Shown: positions 1 through 7,935, counted from the first letter of the stretch. The stretch is 17,501 bases of DNA from Treponema sp. (GCA_031257715.1 JAIROE010000018.1:1-17501); one strand, 5' to 3'. Numbers and translations are program-made. Notes: generated by a model not told the origin, from the sequence alone.

Positions 1-675
1 GGGGCGGAGCCCTGGAGCGAAAACATGAGGAAGGAAATAGAATCCCGCTACAACATGAAGGCCTACGACATCTACGGCCTTACTGAAATCATAGGCCCCG
101 GCGTTTCTTTTGAATGCGAGGCCCAGAACGGCCTTCACATCAACGAGGATCTCTTCTATCCGGAAATCATCAATCCCGAAACGGGAAAGGTCCTCCCCGA
201 CGGCGAAAAGGGGGAACTGGTGTTCACCACCCTTACCAAGGACGGCACCCCCCTGCTCCGCTACCGGACACGGGACATCACATTCTTCATGCGGGAGTCC
301 TGCGAATGCGGCCGTACCACGGTCCGCATGCACCGGCTTTTCGGACGTACCGACGATATGCTCATCATACGCGGGGTTAACGTATTCCCCAGCCAGATCG
401 AGCAGGCCCTCATTGAAATCGAAGGGACGGAGCCCCAGTACCTTATCGTGGTAAACCGGGGGGAATCCCATCTGGATGAAGTCGAGCTGCAGGTGGAGGT
501 CAAAAAGGAATTTTTCAGCGATGAAACACGGGATCTTGAAGGGCTCAGATCCAGAATAGAAAATGTCATGAAGTCAAAGCTCCAGATTTCCGTCAGGGTC
601 AAGCTGGTGGAGCCCAAAACCATAGAACGCTCGATAGGCAAGGCAAAACGGGTCGTGGACAACAGGAAGATTTAA
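1..675 (+). CDS. Phenylacetate-CoA ligase family protein (AMP-forming), 3' part only
   Basis: This is the C-terminal ~224 residues of an adenylate-forming acyl-CoA ligase of the PaaK family; its 5' part lies left of the window. The frame is open from base 1 ([14 protein letters not shown]...), so the Met at 25 is internal, not the start. Visible family features are the [15 protein letters not shown] core (the adenylate-binding A5-like region), then [22 protein letters not shown] and the [32 protein letters not shown] hinge leading into the small C-terminal domain. PaaK enzymes activate aryl acids such as phenylacetate with ATP and CoA in the cytoplasm; in anaerobes homologues often serve arylacetate metabolism from aromatic amino acids. 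The exact substrate cannot be read from the sequence. An ACT-domain gene follows 72 nt downstream, a pairing I recall as common for anaerobic PaaK homologues. Confidence 0.93.
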   Translation, partial: GAEPWSENMRKEIESRYNMKAYDIYGLTEIIGPGVSFECEAQNGLHINEDLFYPEIINPETGKVLPDGEKGELVFTTLTKDGTPLLRYRTRDITFFMRESCECGRTTVRMHRLFGRTDDMLIIRGVNVFPSQIEQALIEIEGTEPQYLIVVNRGESHLDEVELQVEVKKEFFSDETRDLEGLRSRIENVMKSKLQISVRVKLVEPKTIERSIGKAKRVVDNRKI

Positions 676-735
676 GGGACCGGAGCGTATGTTCTGGAGA
701 AATTTGGCAATATGCGGTATGATTATGATGACAGC

Positions 736-742
736 AAAGGAG
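736..742 (+). promoter_or_regulatory. Ribosome binding site AAAGGAG for the ACT-domain gene
   Basis: AAAGGAG is followed by a 5-nt spacer and ATG at 748. It decides the start against the in-frame ATG at 712. Confidence 0.8.
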
Positions 743-747
743 CGGAT

Positions 748-1164
748 ATGGACATAAAGCAAATTTCGGTATTTCTTGAAAATAACGCGGGGCGTCTTGC
801 GGAGGTGACCCGCGTCCTTGCCGAAGGGGGGATCAACATCAGGGCCATTTCCATCGCCGATACGGCGGATTTCGGCATCCTCCGCCTTATCGTTGACAAA
901 AACGACGACGCGGTAAAGACCCTTAACGGCGGAGGCTTCACCACCCGTCAGACCAGCGTGGCGGCCGTGGAAATAAACGACACGCCGGGAAGCCTTGCCG
1001 CCGTGATGGAGCTTTTCAGCAAAAACAACGTCAACATCGAATACCTTTACGCCTCCCTTGAAGGTCAGGCCGGAAAGGCTGTGGTGATCTTCAAACTGGA
1101 GGATCACGAAAAGGGACTTGCCATCATCAAAGAAAACGGCCTTTCCACCATAGATCATTTTTAA
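748..1164 (+). CDS. Tandem ACT-domain protein
   Basis: A 138-residue cytoplasmic protein made almost entirely of two ACT folds: residues ~4-66 (QISVFLENNAGRLAEVTRVL, then INIRAISIADTADFGILRLIV) and ~70-135 (AVEINDTPGSLAAVMELFSKNNVNIEYLY). The G-R/S-L-A after the first strand and the N-I-x turn are typical of amino-acid-binding ACT modules. Stand-alone ACT pairs usually sense amino acids. Next to a PaaK-type ligase the protein may regulate or bind aromatic amino-acid metabolites, but this is inference. I chose the start at 748 because AAAGGAG lies at 736-742 with a good spacing; an in-frame ATG at 712 would add 12 poorly conserved residues and has no comparable site. The stop is 1 nt before the glgA start. 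Confidence 0.9.
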   Translation: MDIKQISVFLENNAGRLAEVTRVLAEGGINIRAISIADTADFGILRLIVDKNDDAVKTLNGGGFTTRQTSVAAVEINDTPGSLAAVMELFSKNNVNIEYLYASLEGQAGKAVVIFKLEDHEKGLAIIKENGLSTIDHF

Positions 1165-1165
1165 T

Positions 1166-2653
1166 ATGAAAGTCCTCATGGTTTCAAGCGAGGCCGTTCC
1201 GTACGCCAAAACAGGGGGTCTTGCCGATACCGTTTCGAGCCTTTCGGCGGCCCTCGCCGCGCTTGGTCATGAGGTGCGTATCGTCATTCCCCGTTACTAT
1301 TCGGTGGACAAAAGCGGCCTTGAAATGCTCCCCGGCGCCATGGGTGTTCCGATGGGAGGCCGCGAAGAATGGAGCGCGGTCTACACCGCCCTCCTTCCCG
1401 GCTCCCCCCAAAAACCGGTGAAGGTTTACTTCATCGATCATGAGGCTTTCTTCGGCAGGGACGGGATTTACGGGACCCCTTCGGAGCCTGATTTTCTTGA
1501 CAACCCCCGGCGTTTTTCATTTTTCTGCCGGGCCGCCTTTCAGCTTTGCAGAAAAACAGGCTGGTACCCCGACATACTCCACGCCCATGACTGGCCTGCC
1601 GCCATGGCCGCGGTCTACCTGAAATTCGCCGAACGGGCCGGCGGAAGCAGGGGAGGCTTTGAAAAAACCCTGTCGCTGCTCACCATTCACAATCTGGGTT
1701 ATCAGGGGATCTACAGCAGGGACAATTTTAATTATGCGGGCCTGGGCTGGGATGTGTTTTACAACGCCGGGTTTGAAGACTGGAACATGATGAACCTGCT
1801 CAAGGCGGGGCTCTACAGCGCGGACAGGCTCAATACCGTTTCTCCCAATTACGCTTCGGAAACAATGACCGCGGGCCTGGGCTTCAGGCTTGACGGGGTC
1901 CTCCGTTTCCGCAGCGCCGATTATTCGGGCATACTCAACGGCATAGACGGTTCGATCTGGAACCCCGCGAAAGATCCGTACCTCGACTTTCATTACACCG
2001 CCGAAAGCATGGCGGGCAAGGCAAAGGCAAAGGAAGCCCTTCAGCGGGAATTTTCTCTTCCTCCCGATAAAAACGCCCCCATCATCGGTATGGTGACGCG
2101 CCTTACCGGACAGAAGGGCGTGGGGGAGCTGTTCGGACCCGGCTACGGATCGGCGTGGTCCATCTGCCGGGACATGAACGTGCAGATGGCGCTCATGGGA
2201 TCGGGGGAAGCCTGGTGCGAAAACGAAGTGATGAGCCTTTCATCCCGTCTGTCCAATTTCAGGGCAAAGACAGGCTACAGCGAAGCCTTAAGCCATCTTG
2301 TCGAGGCGGGGAGCGATTTCTTCCTCATGCCAAGCCGTTATGAGCCATGCGGGCTCAACCAGATGTATTCCCTTGTCTACGGGACCCTCCCCATAGTCCG
2401 CAATACCGGGGGGCTTGCCGATACGGTGGAAAATTTCAACCAGGAAACCGGAACGGGAACGGGCTTCATGTTCGACGATCTTACCCCGCAGGCCATTTAC
2501 AACACCGTAGGCTGGGCGGTGTGGGCCTGGTACAACCACCGCGAAAAGATAGAAGCCATGCGTATCCGTGGCATGAAGCAGGATTTTTCATGGGAAAAAT
2601 CGGCAAAAAAATATGAAGAGATCTACGAAAGCCTCAGGGAAAGAACTTTATGA
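1166..2653 (+). CDS. glgA: Glycogen synthase (ADP-glucose type, GT5)
   Basis: A 495-residue cytoplasmic glycosyltransferase that transfers glucose from a sugar nucleotide (ADP-glucose in the bacterial family) to the growing alpha-1,4-glucan. The GT-B fold signatures are all present: KTGGLAD (residues 15-21) for the sugar-nucleotide/acceptor loop, HAHDW (139-143), TIHNLGYQGIYS (173-184), NTVSPNYASE (223-232), ILNGIDGSIWNP (256-267), MVTRLTGQKG (309-318, with the Arg and Lys of the donor site) and SRYEPCGLNQMYSLVYGTLPIVRNTGGLADTV (390-421, with Glu393 of the EX7E motif). Length is normal for GlgA. No Shine-Dalgarno is visible ahead of 1166 and the preceding stop ends at 1164, so translation probably depends on coupling to the ACT gene. 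Its 3' end overlaps the GH31 gene by 4 nt (ATGA), pointing to one transcript for alpha-glucan turnover. Confidence 0.96.
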   Translation: MKVLMVSSEAVPYAKTGGLADTVSSLSAALAALGHEVRIVIPRYYSVDKSGLEMLPGAMGVPMGGREEWSAVYTALLPGSPQKPVKVYFIDHEAFFGRDGIYGTPSEPDFLDNPRRFSFFCRAAFQLCRKTGWYPDILHAHDWPAAMAAVYLKFAERAGGSRGGFEKTLSLLTIHNLGYQGIYSRDNFNYAGLGWDVFYNAGFEDWNMMNLLKAGLYSADRLNTVSPNYASETMTAGLGFRLDGVLRFRSADYSGILNGIDGSIWNPAKDPYLDFHYTAESMAGKAKAKEALQREFSLPPDKNAPIIGMVTRLTGQKGVGELFGPGYGSAWSICRDMNVQMALMGSGEAWCENEVMSLSSRLSNFRAKTGYSEALSHLVEAGSDFFLMPSRYEPCGLNQMYSLVYGTLPIVRNTGGLADTVENFNQETGTGTGFMFDDLTPQAIYNTVGWAVWAWYNHREKIEAMRIRGMKQDFSWEKSAKKYEEIYESLRERTL

Positions 2654-5106
2654 GTACTTTTGAACAGCGTATCCGTGTCGATTCCCGTCCGCGCGCCCCC
2701 GGCGCTTCGATGGTGTCTGGCAAATGTTACCGTTTTACCGTACTGACCGGATCGCTCCTCAGGCTGGAATACGCGCCGGACGGTGTTTTTGAGGACAGGG
2801 CGACGCAGGTTGTGCTGAACCGCGATTTTCCCGTACCGGAGTTCACTGTTGAAGATACCGGCCCGTCCCTTGTCATCGTGACGCCTTCATTCAGGCTTGT
2901 GTACAATACGGGGGATCCTTTGCATGAGGAGCCCGTTCCCTTTACGAGGAACAGTCTTCAAATTCACGTGACATGTCCGGGGTCTCCCCACGGAAAACTC
3001 TGGCATTACGGCGACAGGCCCGGAAATCTCGGCGGGACAACCCGTACCCTTGACGGGGCGGACGGGGAAGTTCCCCTCGAAGACGGCCTCCTCAGTGAAT
3101 CGGGCTACGCGATCCTTGACGACGGCGCTTCCATGATCCTCCGTGAAGACGGATGGGTTGAAAGCCGGCGCGGGGGCGCAACCGATCTGTACTTCTTCGC
3201 CTATGCCCATGATTACCGCCGCTGCCTCAGGGATTTTCAGTACCTTGCGGGTCCCGCCCCGCTCCTTCCCCGTTACGCCCTCGGGAACTGGTGGAGCCGT
3301 TACTACCGCTACACCGAAGAAAGCTACAGGGCGCTCATGGCGCGTTTCGAAACCGGGCGCATTCCCTTTTCCGTGGCTGTCATAGACATGGACTGGCACC
3401 TCGTGGACGACGTTCCCCCCGAATACGGGCACGGCTGGACGGGCTACACCTGGAACCGGAAATTCTTCCCCGATCCCAAACGCTTTCTCGCGTGGCTTCA
3501 TGAACGGGGGCTGAAGGTCACGCTCAATGTGCATCCCGCCGACGGGATACGGGCCTTTGAAGACGCGTATCCCGAAATGGCGAAGGCGATGGGCATGGAT
3601 CCCGCCGCGGGGGAACCGGTTCTTTTTGACTGCGCCAATCCCCTGTTTCTCAAGGCGTATTTCCAGGTGGTGCATCACCCGATGGAAGACGACGGCGTTG
3701 ACTTCTGGTGGATAGACTGGCAGCAGGGCGGCGTAACGAAAATACCCGGCCTTGACCCTCTCTGGATGCTCAACCACTATCACTACCTGGATTCCGCGCG
3801 GCGGGGCGCCCGTCCGCTCACGTTCTCGCGTTACGCGGGACCGGGGAGCCATCGCTATCCTGTCGGTTTTTCGGGCGATACGATCATCACCTGGGAATCC
3901 CTGGACTTCCAGCCCCGTTTTACTTCTTCCGCCTCGAACATCGCCTACGGCTGGTGGAGCCATGATATAGGCGGGCACATGAAGGGATACCGCGATGACG
4001 AACTCACCGTACGCTGGGTACAGCTTGGCGTATTTTCTCCCGTCAACCGGCTCCACAGCAGCAACAACGAGTTTTCCTCCAAGGAGCCCTGGACCTATTC
4101 ACAGCCGGCGGCGGGCATCATGGGTGAATACCTCCGCCTGCGGCACCGCCTCATTCCCTATCTTTACGCGATGAACCGCCGCGCCGCGTTTGAAGGAGAA
4201 CCGCTCGTCCAGCCCATGTACTACGCCGAACCTGAACGGGCGGAAGCCTATCAGGTTCCCAATGAATATTACTTTGGAACCGCCCTTGTCTGCTGCCCCA
4301 TCACAAAACCGCTTGACAGGGAAGCGGGGGCGGCTCCCTTCAGGGCCTGGCTCCCGCCCGGCCTCTGGTTTGATTTTTTCAACGGACGTTCATATTCGGG
4401 CGGAAGGCGCCTTACGCTCTGGCGCCCCCTTGAACACATGCCCGTACTGGCGCATGCGGGCGCGGTTATCCCCATGGCGATGCCGGAACCTTCCATCACG
4501 GAGGAAGGCGGCGCGGCGCTCAATTCAACGGAAAATCCTTCGGCGCTTGAGATCCTCGTCTTTGCCGGGGAAGACGGCGCCTTTCACCTTTGGGAAGACG
4601 ACGGTTCGGCGGCGGCGGAAAACTGGGCGGATACCCTTCTGGAACTGAAATGGCATGAAAGGCGCTTCACCATTTACCCCGCAGAAAGGCGGCCGGGAAA
4701 GGGAGGCGGAACGGAGGGAACCACCGGCATTCTCCCCGCAAAACGGCGCTGGCGCCTTGAATTCCGGGGCTTTGAAAATACCGCCGTCAGAGTGAACGGC
4801 AAAACCGCACAGACCTCGTACAACGGCGAAATCAACTCCCTCGTCGTGGAAATTCCCCCGTCGCCGGCCGGTGAAAGGTTTGACGTACGGTTCGACAAAA
4901 CCGAATGCAGGGGAAACAACACCAGCGACGGCATATACCGTTTTCTGCTGCGCGCGCAGATGGACTACGGCCTCAAGGAGCAGGTAACGCGCGTCGTTGA
5001 AGAAGCCCGTTCACCGGCGGAGGCAATCGCCTCGCTTGCTTCCCTTGACCTTTCGGAACCGGTATTCGGCGCACTGACCGAAATGCTTGCCGCCAATCCG
5101 TCATAA
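2650..5106 (+). CDS. Glycoside hydrolase family 31 (alpha-glucosidase-like)
   Basis: An 818-residue GH31 enzyme with no signal peptide, so probably cytoplasmic. Residues ~1-195 form the N-terminal beta-sandwich. The catalytic barrel spans ~205-560, starting at YALGNWWSRYYRYT and containing VAVIDMDWH. DFWWIDWQQGG carries the predicted nucleophile Asp356, and GFSGDTIITWESL the predicted acid/base Asp410; YGWWSHDIGGHMKGY follows. Beta-sandwich C-terminal domains (~565-735, with the WEDDGS motif of the DUF5110-like region) come next, then a helical tail of about 60 residues (RFLLRAQMDYGLKEQ...). The family hydrolyses or transfers alpha-glucosyl units; the overlap with glgA suggests alpha-glucan oligosaccharides as substrate. 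The nucleophile context WIDWQQG differs from the WxDMNE of classical alpha-glucosidases, so the substrate remains open. The 4-nt ATGA overlap with glgA fixes the start. Confidence 0.9.
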   Translation: MSTFEQRIRVDSRPRAPGASMVSGKCYRFTVLTGSLLRLEYAPDGVFEDRATQVVLNRDFPVPEFTVEDTGPSLVIVTPSFRLVYNTGDPLHEEPVPFTRNSLQIHVTCPGSPHGKLWHYGDRPGNLGGTTRTLDGADGEVPLEDGLLSESGYAILDDGASMILREDGWVESRRGGATDLYFFAYAHDYRRCLRDFQYLAGPAPLLPRYALGNWWSRYYRYTEESYRALMARFETGRIPFSVAVIDMDWHLVDDVPPEYGHGWTGYTWNRKFFPDPKRFLAWLHERGLKVTLNVHPADGIRAFEDAYPEMAKAMGMDPAAGEPVLFDCANPLFLKAYFQVVHHPMEDDGVDFWWIDWQQGGVTKIPGLDPLWMLNHYHYLDSARRGARPLTFSRYAGPGSHRYPVGFSGDTIITWESLDFQPRFTSSASNIAYGWWSHDIGGHMKGYRDDELTVRWVQLGVFSPVNRLHSSNNEFSSKEPWTYSQPAAGIMGEYLRLRHRLIPYLYAMNRRAAFEGEPLVQPMYYAEPERAEAYQVPNEYYFGTALVCCPITKPLDREAGAAPFRAWLPPGLWFDFFNGRSYSGGRRLTLWRPLEHMPVLAHAGAVIPMAMPEPSITEEGGAALNSTENPSALEILVFAGEDGAFHLWEDDGSAAAENWADTLLELKWHERRFTIYPAERRPGKGGGTEGTTGILPAKRRWRLEFRGFENTAVRVNGKTAQTSYNGEINSLVVEIPPSPAGERFDVRFDKTECRGNNTSDGIYRFLLRAQMDYGLKEQVTRVVEEARSPAEAIASLASLDLSEPVFGALTEMLAANPS

Positions 5107-5119
5107 AGAAACAGTTCCG

Positions 5120-6361
5120 TCATTTCCCCGGTACGACCGTTACTTCCATTACCCTGTGCCGGAATACCTTTGCCACCGTGACGGTAAGATCCCCATAAAC
5201 AAAACTGTCCCCCGCGCGGGGCGGGCCCGGCAGGGATTCCATGACCCAGCTTCCTACCGTCGTGTTCCACTTTCCTTCTTCCCCGCGTTCGACATGAAAA
5301 AATTCAAGGAAATCCTCAAGGCCCGTCCTGCCCAAAACCCGGTAACGGTTTTCCCCCGCGGCGGAGATCTCCTCGATAACTTCATCATGCTCATCCCAGA
5401 TTTCTCCCACAAGCTCCTCAACAATATCCTCAATGGTCACTATCCCCAGCGTACCGCCGAATTCATCCACCAGAACCGCCATGTGGGATTTTTTTTCCTG
5501 AAGGGTCTTTAACAGCTTTGAAACTTTCATCGCCCTGTTGACGTAGACTACGGGCTTGACGACGGACGCCGCCTCCTCGCCCGCCTTCATGACCCTGTGG
5601 TGAAAATCCTTCAACAGTATAACCCCGGTGATGTTGTCTATTGTGTCCCGGTATACAGGCAGCCGTGAAAAACCGGTTTCCGCAAATTTAACGTCTATCT
5701 CATCCGGCGCGGCGTCAAAGGGGACGGCCATCACGTCGATGCGGGGCGTATATATTTCGCCCGCGGTGACATCGTCAAATTCTATCACCTGGCGGATCAT
5801 CTCCTCTTCCTGCCTGTTGATCCCCCCTTCCCTGCGCACTTCCCCGACAAAGGTAAGCAGTTCGTCTTCCGTTACCGGCGCTCCGCCCTTTACCCTGAAA
5901 AACCTCACGATACATTTTTTCCAGTAACTTACAAGAAAATTAAGGGGGGTAAGAATAAATACCAAAAGCCGGAGAACGGCGGCGGAAGCCATGGCGGTAC
6001 GCTCGGGCGCTTCTTTTGCAAGGGTCTTGGGTGAAATTTCCCCGACAACAAGGACCAGAACGGTCATCACGACGGTGGCGATGCTTACCCCGGCGTTTCC
6101 GAAGAAGCCGACAAACAGCGCGGTTGCCAGCGCCGAGGCCGCGATGTTGACGACGTTGTTTCCAATGAGAATCGTTGAAAGGAGCCTGTCGTATTTTTCA
6201 AGGAGTTCCAGCGCAAGGGCGGCCTTCCTGTTTTTTCCGGCAAGGTTTTTGAGCCGTATGCGGCTTGCCGCGGAAAAACCGGTTTCCCCCGCGGAAAAAA
6301 AGGCGGAAAGAAGAAGCAGCAAAACAAGGACTATGATTATCCCCGCCGTGTGGTAATCCAT
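5120..6361 (-). CDS. DUF21/CNNM membrane protein with CBS pair and CorC domain (hemolysin-related)
   Basis: A 413-residue inner-membrane protein. The DUF21 (CNNM) transmembrane region spans residues ~5-155: a first helix (IIIVLVLLLLLSAFFSAGETGFSAAS), then TILIGNNVVNIAASALATALFVGFF, VVMTVLVLVVGEISPKTLAKE, and a helix around 125-147. A CBS pair follows at ~200-320 (TPRIDVMAVP, SRLPVYRDTIDNITGVILLKDF, HMAVLVDEFGGTLGIVTIEDIVEELVGEIWDE), then a CorC/HlyC transporter-associated domain at ~335-412. The family is implicated in Mg2+/divalent cation transport or resistance; the 'hemolysin' label is historical. The gene converges on the GH31 gene with only 13 nt between stops and no visible terminator. 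It starts 32 nt after tRNA-Cys, with no terminator between, so it is probably cotranscribed with it. The Shine-Dalgarno is weak (GGA 6 nt before ATG). Confidence 0.93.
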   Translation of the reverse strand: MDYHTAGIIIVLVLLLLLSAFFSAGETGFSAASRIRLKNLAGKNRKAALALELLEKYDRLLSTILIGNNVVNIAASALATALFVGFFGNAGVSIATVVMTVLVLVVGEISPKTLAKEAPERTAMASAAVLRLLVFILTPLNFLVSYWKKCIVRFFRVKGGAPVTEDELLTFVGEVRREGGINRQEEEMIRQVIEFDDVTAGEIYTPRIDVMAVPFDAAPDEIDVKFAETGFSRLPVYRDTIDNITGVILLKDFHHRVMKAGEEAASVVKPVVYVNRAMKVSKLLKTLQEKKSHMAVLVDEFGGTLGIVTIEDIVEELVGEIWDEHDEVIEEISAAGENRYRVLGRTGLEDFLEFFHVERGEEGKWNTTVGSWVMESLPGPPRAGDSFVYGDLTVTVAKVFRHRVMEVTVVPGK

Positions 6362-6393
6362 GCTTTATCCAGTGCTCTCCCGGGACAAACTAC

Positions 6394-6465
6394 AGGCGCC
6401 GGGCGGAATCGAACCGTCGCATAATGGTTTTGCAGACCACTCCCTTACCGCTTGGGTACGGCGCC
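6394..6465 (-). tRNA. tRNA-Cys (anticodon GCA)
   Basis: The reverse strand folds as a cloverleaf. The 7-bp acceptor stem is GGCGCCG / CGGCGCC, perfectly paired. The anticodon arm is GTGGT-CTGCAAA-ACCAT with anticodon GCA, and the T-loop is TTCGATT. The discriminator base is U73, the hallmark of cysteine tRNA. The T-stem has one A-C mismatch (GACGG / CCGCC). The 3' CCA is not encoded (genomic sequence continues GTAG), so CCA must be added by the nucleotidyltransferase. Confidence 0.93.
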
Positions 6466-6495
6466 GTTGGGCGGCCCTTGCGGAACCGCAATGTA

Positions 6496-6524
6496 ACCAT
6501 ACCAAAAACCCGGGGGTTTGTCCA
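6496..6524 (-). promoter_or_regulatory. Sigma70-like promoter for tRNA-Cys
   Basis: On the minus strand, TGGACA (6524-6519, one mismatch to TTGACA) is separated by exactly 17 nt from TATGGT (6501-6496, two mismatches to TATAAT). Initiation would fall near 6489, giving a leader of about 24 nt before the tRNA 5' end at 6465. No other promoter for this tRNA is evident. It may also drive the DUF21/CBS gene. Confidence 0.55.
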
Positions 6525-6526
6525 TA

Positions 6527-6587
6527 GCCAAACGCCCAGGGCGGCCCGCGGCGTTTGGCCGGGGACTTTCGGTGGGGCCGAAACTCC
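6527..6587. repeat. Paired-hairpin palindromic element, copy 1 (degenerate)
   Basis: Hairpin A has arms GCCAAACGCC (6527-6536) and GGCGTTTGGC (6550-6559), 10 bp perfect with a 13-nt loop. After 3 nt, hairpin B has arms GGACTTTCGG (6563-6572) and CCGAAACTCC (6578-6587), with a single C-C mismatch. The A-then-B arrangement and arm sequences match the elements at 15146 and 17240. It lies in the divergent region just upstream of the tRNA-Cys promoter. Confidence 0.65.
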
Positions 6588-6651
6588 TCGCGGGACCGGG
6601 AGCCAAAGTACATGCCGGTGACCTGAAGGAAATTCGGCCAAAAGAAGTCTT

Positions 6652-6671
6652 CCGTAAAACGCCTTTTACGG
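6652..6671. repeat. Short perfect hairpin related to hairpin B
   Basis: CCGTAAAA (6652-6659), loop CGCC, TTTTACGG (6664-6671). The same 8-mers form the stem core of the hairpin at 17266-17296. It sits immediately upstream of the secreted-protein gene. The adjacent GATAAT (6673-6678) could be a -10 box, but no convincing -35 accompanies it. Confidence 0.5.
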
Positions 6672-6685
6672 CGATAATAAAGAGT

Positions 6686-7900
6686 ATGTTGAAGGAGCAC
6701 TTTCTTTTGCGGGGACATTCCGGCCCCTTCCGCGCCGTTTTTTTCTTCTTATTCGCCGCCGTTTCGCTTCCCCTGGCCGGACAGGAAACCATCTTCGCAC
6801 CCTTTGTATCCCGGCTGGAGGCCGAGTTAAAGAACAACCTCCTCCGCCTTTCCTGGCTTGATTCCAAGGATGCCCGGGGGCCCGTCTACATCTTCCGTTC
6901 GTCCCGCCCCTTTACTGATTCGAACGATCCGGCCCTTGTCGATCCCGTGACGGTCCCTTACGGCACACAGTCCTGGGTGGATGAGCCGGATAATGCCGGA
7001 ACCGTCTATTACTTCGTCGCCGCAAGCGATGAACAGGGACGGCGTTACAACATATTCATCCCGGACGGCAATATGGCCGCACTGGGGATTGAAGGCGGTT
7101 CCCGCCCCCCTGATCCCGGGATCTTCGGCATTGAGGCCGCGGTAGAAGGGGAAAAGGTGATCCTTTCATGGCGCGCCGCCGCGGCGGCCCGGAGCGCAAT
7201 CCTGTACCGGAGCTCAAGGCCCCTGCGTGACACCGGGGATCTTCTGGGCGCCGTCATCGTACAGACAGGTCCCGTCCCGCCCTTTACGGATTTCCCCGCC
7301 CCCGGCATTCCCTGGTACTACGCGGTTGTTTTTGAGGATGAGCTTGCCGGCGGTTCGGTGCGAATGATCCCTGGCGGCAACGTCACGGCGGAAGCGGTGC
7401 GGGTACGGCCGGAAGCGGAGGGCCATGGCGAGCGGTTTGAGATGCGCTCCATACCCCTGCCCCTCGTCTCCATTACCAACGCGGTAAAAGGAGCGGACGC
7501 TTCGGACGAGCTCGGCGCGCCCGTTTCAATTTCGCCCGAAGCGGCAAAGGCGGCTTCCGGCTTCACAACGGAACGGGGTGTCCTTCCGCCCAAACAGCCC
7601 CGTGCCTTCAGGGAAGATCTGCAGGCCCCCGCGGGGGGCGAGGAATCCACGCTCCGCGCGATAGTTCAGGGGTCCTTTGCGGGAAGGGATTGGGAAACCA
7701 GCAGGACGGAACTCATCCGCTATCTTTCCGTTCCCCGTTCGCCCCTTCCCCTGGCCAGGGCCCATTTCTACCTGGGGCAGGCCTGGTATTTTTCCGAAAA
7801 CTACCGGGAGGCCCTCATTGAATTTCTTGCGGTGCAGTCCCGGTATCCCCAGGAGGCGAACGAGTGGATAGAGGATACGCTGTCGCGTCTCATTAATTAG
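6686..7900 (+). CDS. Secreted protein with two fibronectin-like repeats and TPR-like C-terminus
   Basis: I do not recognise a named family. From the ATG at 6686 it is 404 residues. A hydrophobic stretch (AVFFFLFAAVSLPLAGQ, ~17-33) looks like a signal peptide, so it is probably periplasmic or surface exposed. Two homologous units of ~80 residues follow, at ~50-128 and ~148-233. Each has the pattern L-SW, then Y-FRSSRP or LYRSSRP with D..D, then WYY/VYYFV, ending IPDGNM or IPGGNV; this suggests fibronectin type III-like beta-sandwiches. A low-complexity linker (~235-320) leads to a C-terminal helical pair (ARAHFYLGQAWYFSENYREALIEFLAVQSRYP, ~357-388), a TPR-like hairpin. The start is uncertain: a TTG at 6707 is in frame and follows AAGGAG (6692-6697) by 9 nt, whereas the ATG has only a weak AAAGAG. 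Either start keeps the signal peptide. The open frame extends upstream to 6518 through the hairpin element but is probably not coding there. Confidence 0.82.
   Translation: MLKEHFLLRGHSGPFRAVFFFLFAAVSLPLAGQETIFAPFVSRLEAELKNNLLRLSWLDSKDARGPVYIFRSSRPFTDSNDPALVDPVTVPYGTQSWVDEPDNAGTVYYFVAASDEQGRRYNIFIPDGNMAALGIEGGSRPPDPGIFGIEAAVEGEKVILSWRAAAAARSAILYRSSRPLRDTGDLLGAVIVQTGPVPPFTDFPAPGIPWYYAVVFEDELAGGSVRMIPGGNVTAEAVRVRPEAEGHGERFEMRSIPLPLVSITNAVKGADASDELGAPVSISPEAAKAASGFTTERGVLPPKQPRAFREDLQAPAGGEESTLRAIVQGSFAGRDWETSRTELIRYLSVPRSPLPLARAHFYLGQAWYFSENYREALIEFLAVQSRYPQEANEWIEDTLSRLIN
6692..6697 (+). promoter_or_regulatory. AAGGAG Shine-Dalgarno inside the annotated 5' end
   Basis: A strong AAGGAG lies 9 nt before an in-frame TTG at 6707. 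This makes TTG a serious alternative to the ATG at 6686 for the secreted protein. Confidence 0.4.
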
Positions 7901-7901
7901 G

Positions 7902-7934
7902 GCTTGTCACAAAGCCTCCGCTTTGCGGGCAGGC
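7902..7934. terminator. Stem-loop between convergent genes, possible bidirectional terminator
   Basis: The inner stem is CAAAGC (7910-7915) / GCTTTG (7920-7925) with loop CTCC. The outer stem is GCTTGTC (7902-7908) / GGCAGGC (7928-7934) with G-U pairs. It fills the 35-nt gap between two facing genes. There is no U-tract on either strand, so intrinsic termination is uncertain. Confidence 0.4.
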
Positions 7935-7935
7935 G

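Noticed and set aside
676..747. Promoter between the PaaK-like and ACT-domain genes
   Set aside because: TATGAT-like and TTGGCA-like words occur, but their spacing (8 nt) does not fit a promoter.
2887..4056. 389-codon open frame on the - strand within the GH31 gene
   Set aside because: It lies opposite the catalytic domain, with biased composition and no recognisable motif.
5107..5119. Terminator between the convergent GH31 and DUF21/CBS genes
   Set aside because: The gap is 13 nt and no inverted repeat was found in it or in the adjacent gene ends.
6673..6678. GATAAT as the -10 box for the secreted-protein gene
   Set aside because: No acceptable -35 at the right distance, and it lies only 7 nt before the ATG; it would make sense only if the TTG at 6707 is used.
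6518..6685. In-frame upstream extension of the secreted protein to an ATG at 6518
   Set aside because: The extension crosses the paired-hairpin element and the tRNA promoter, would bury the signal peptide about 70 residues inside the protein, and has no ribosome binding site.
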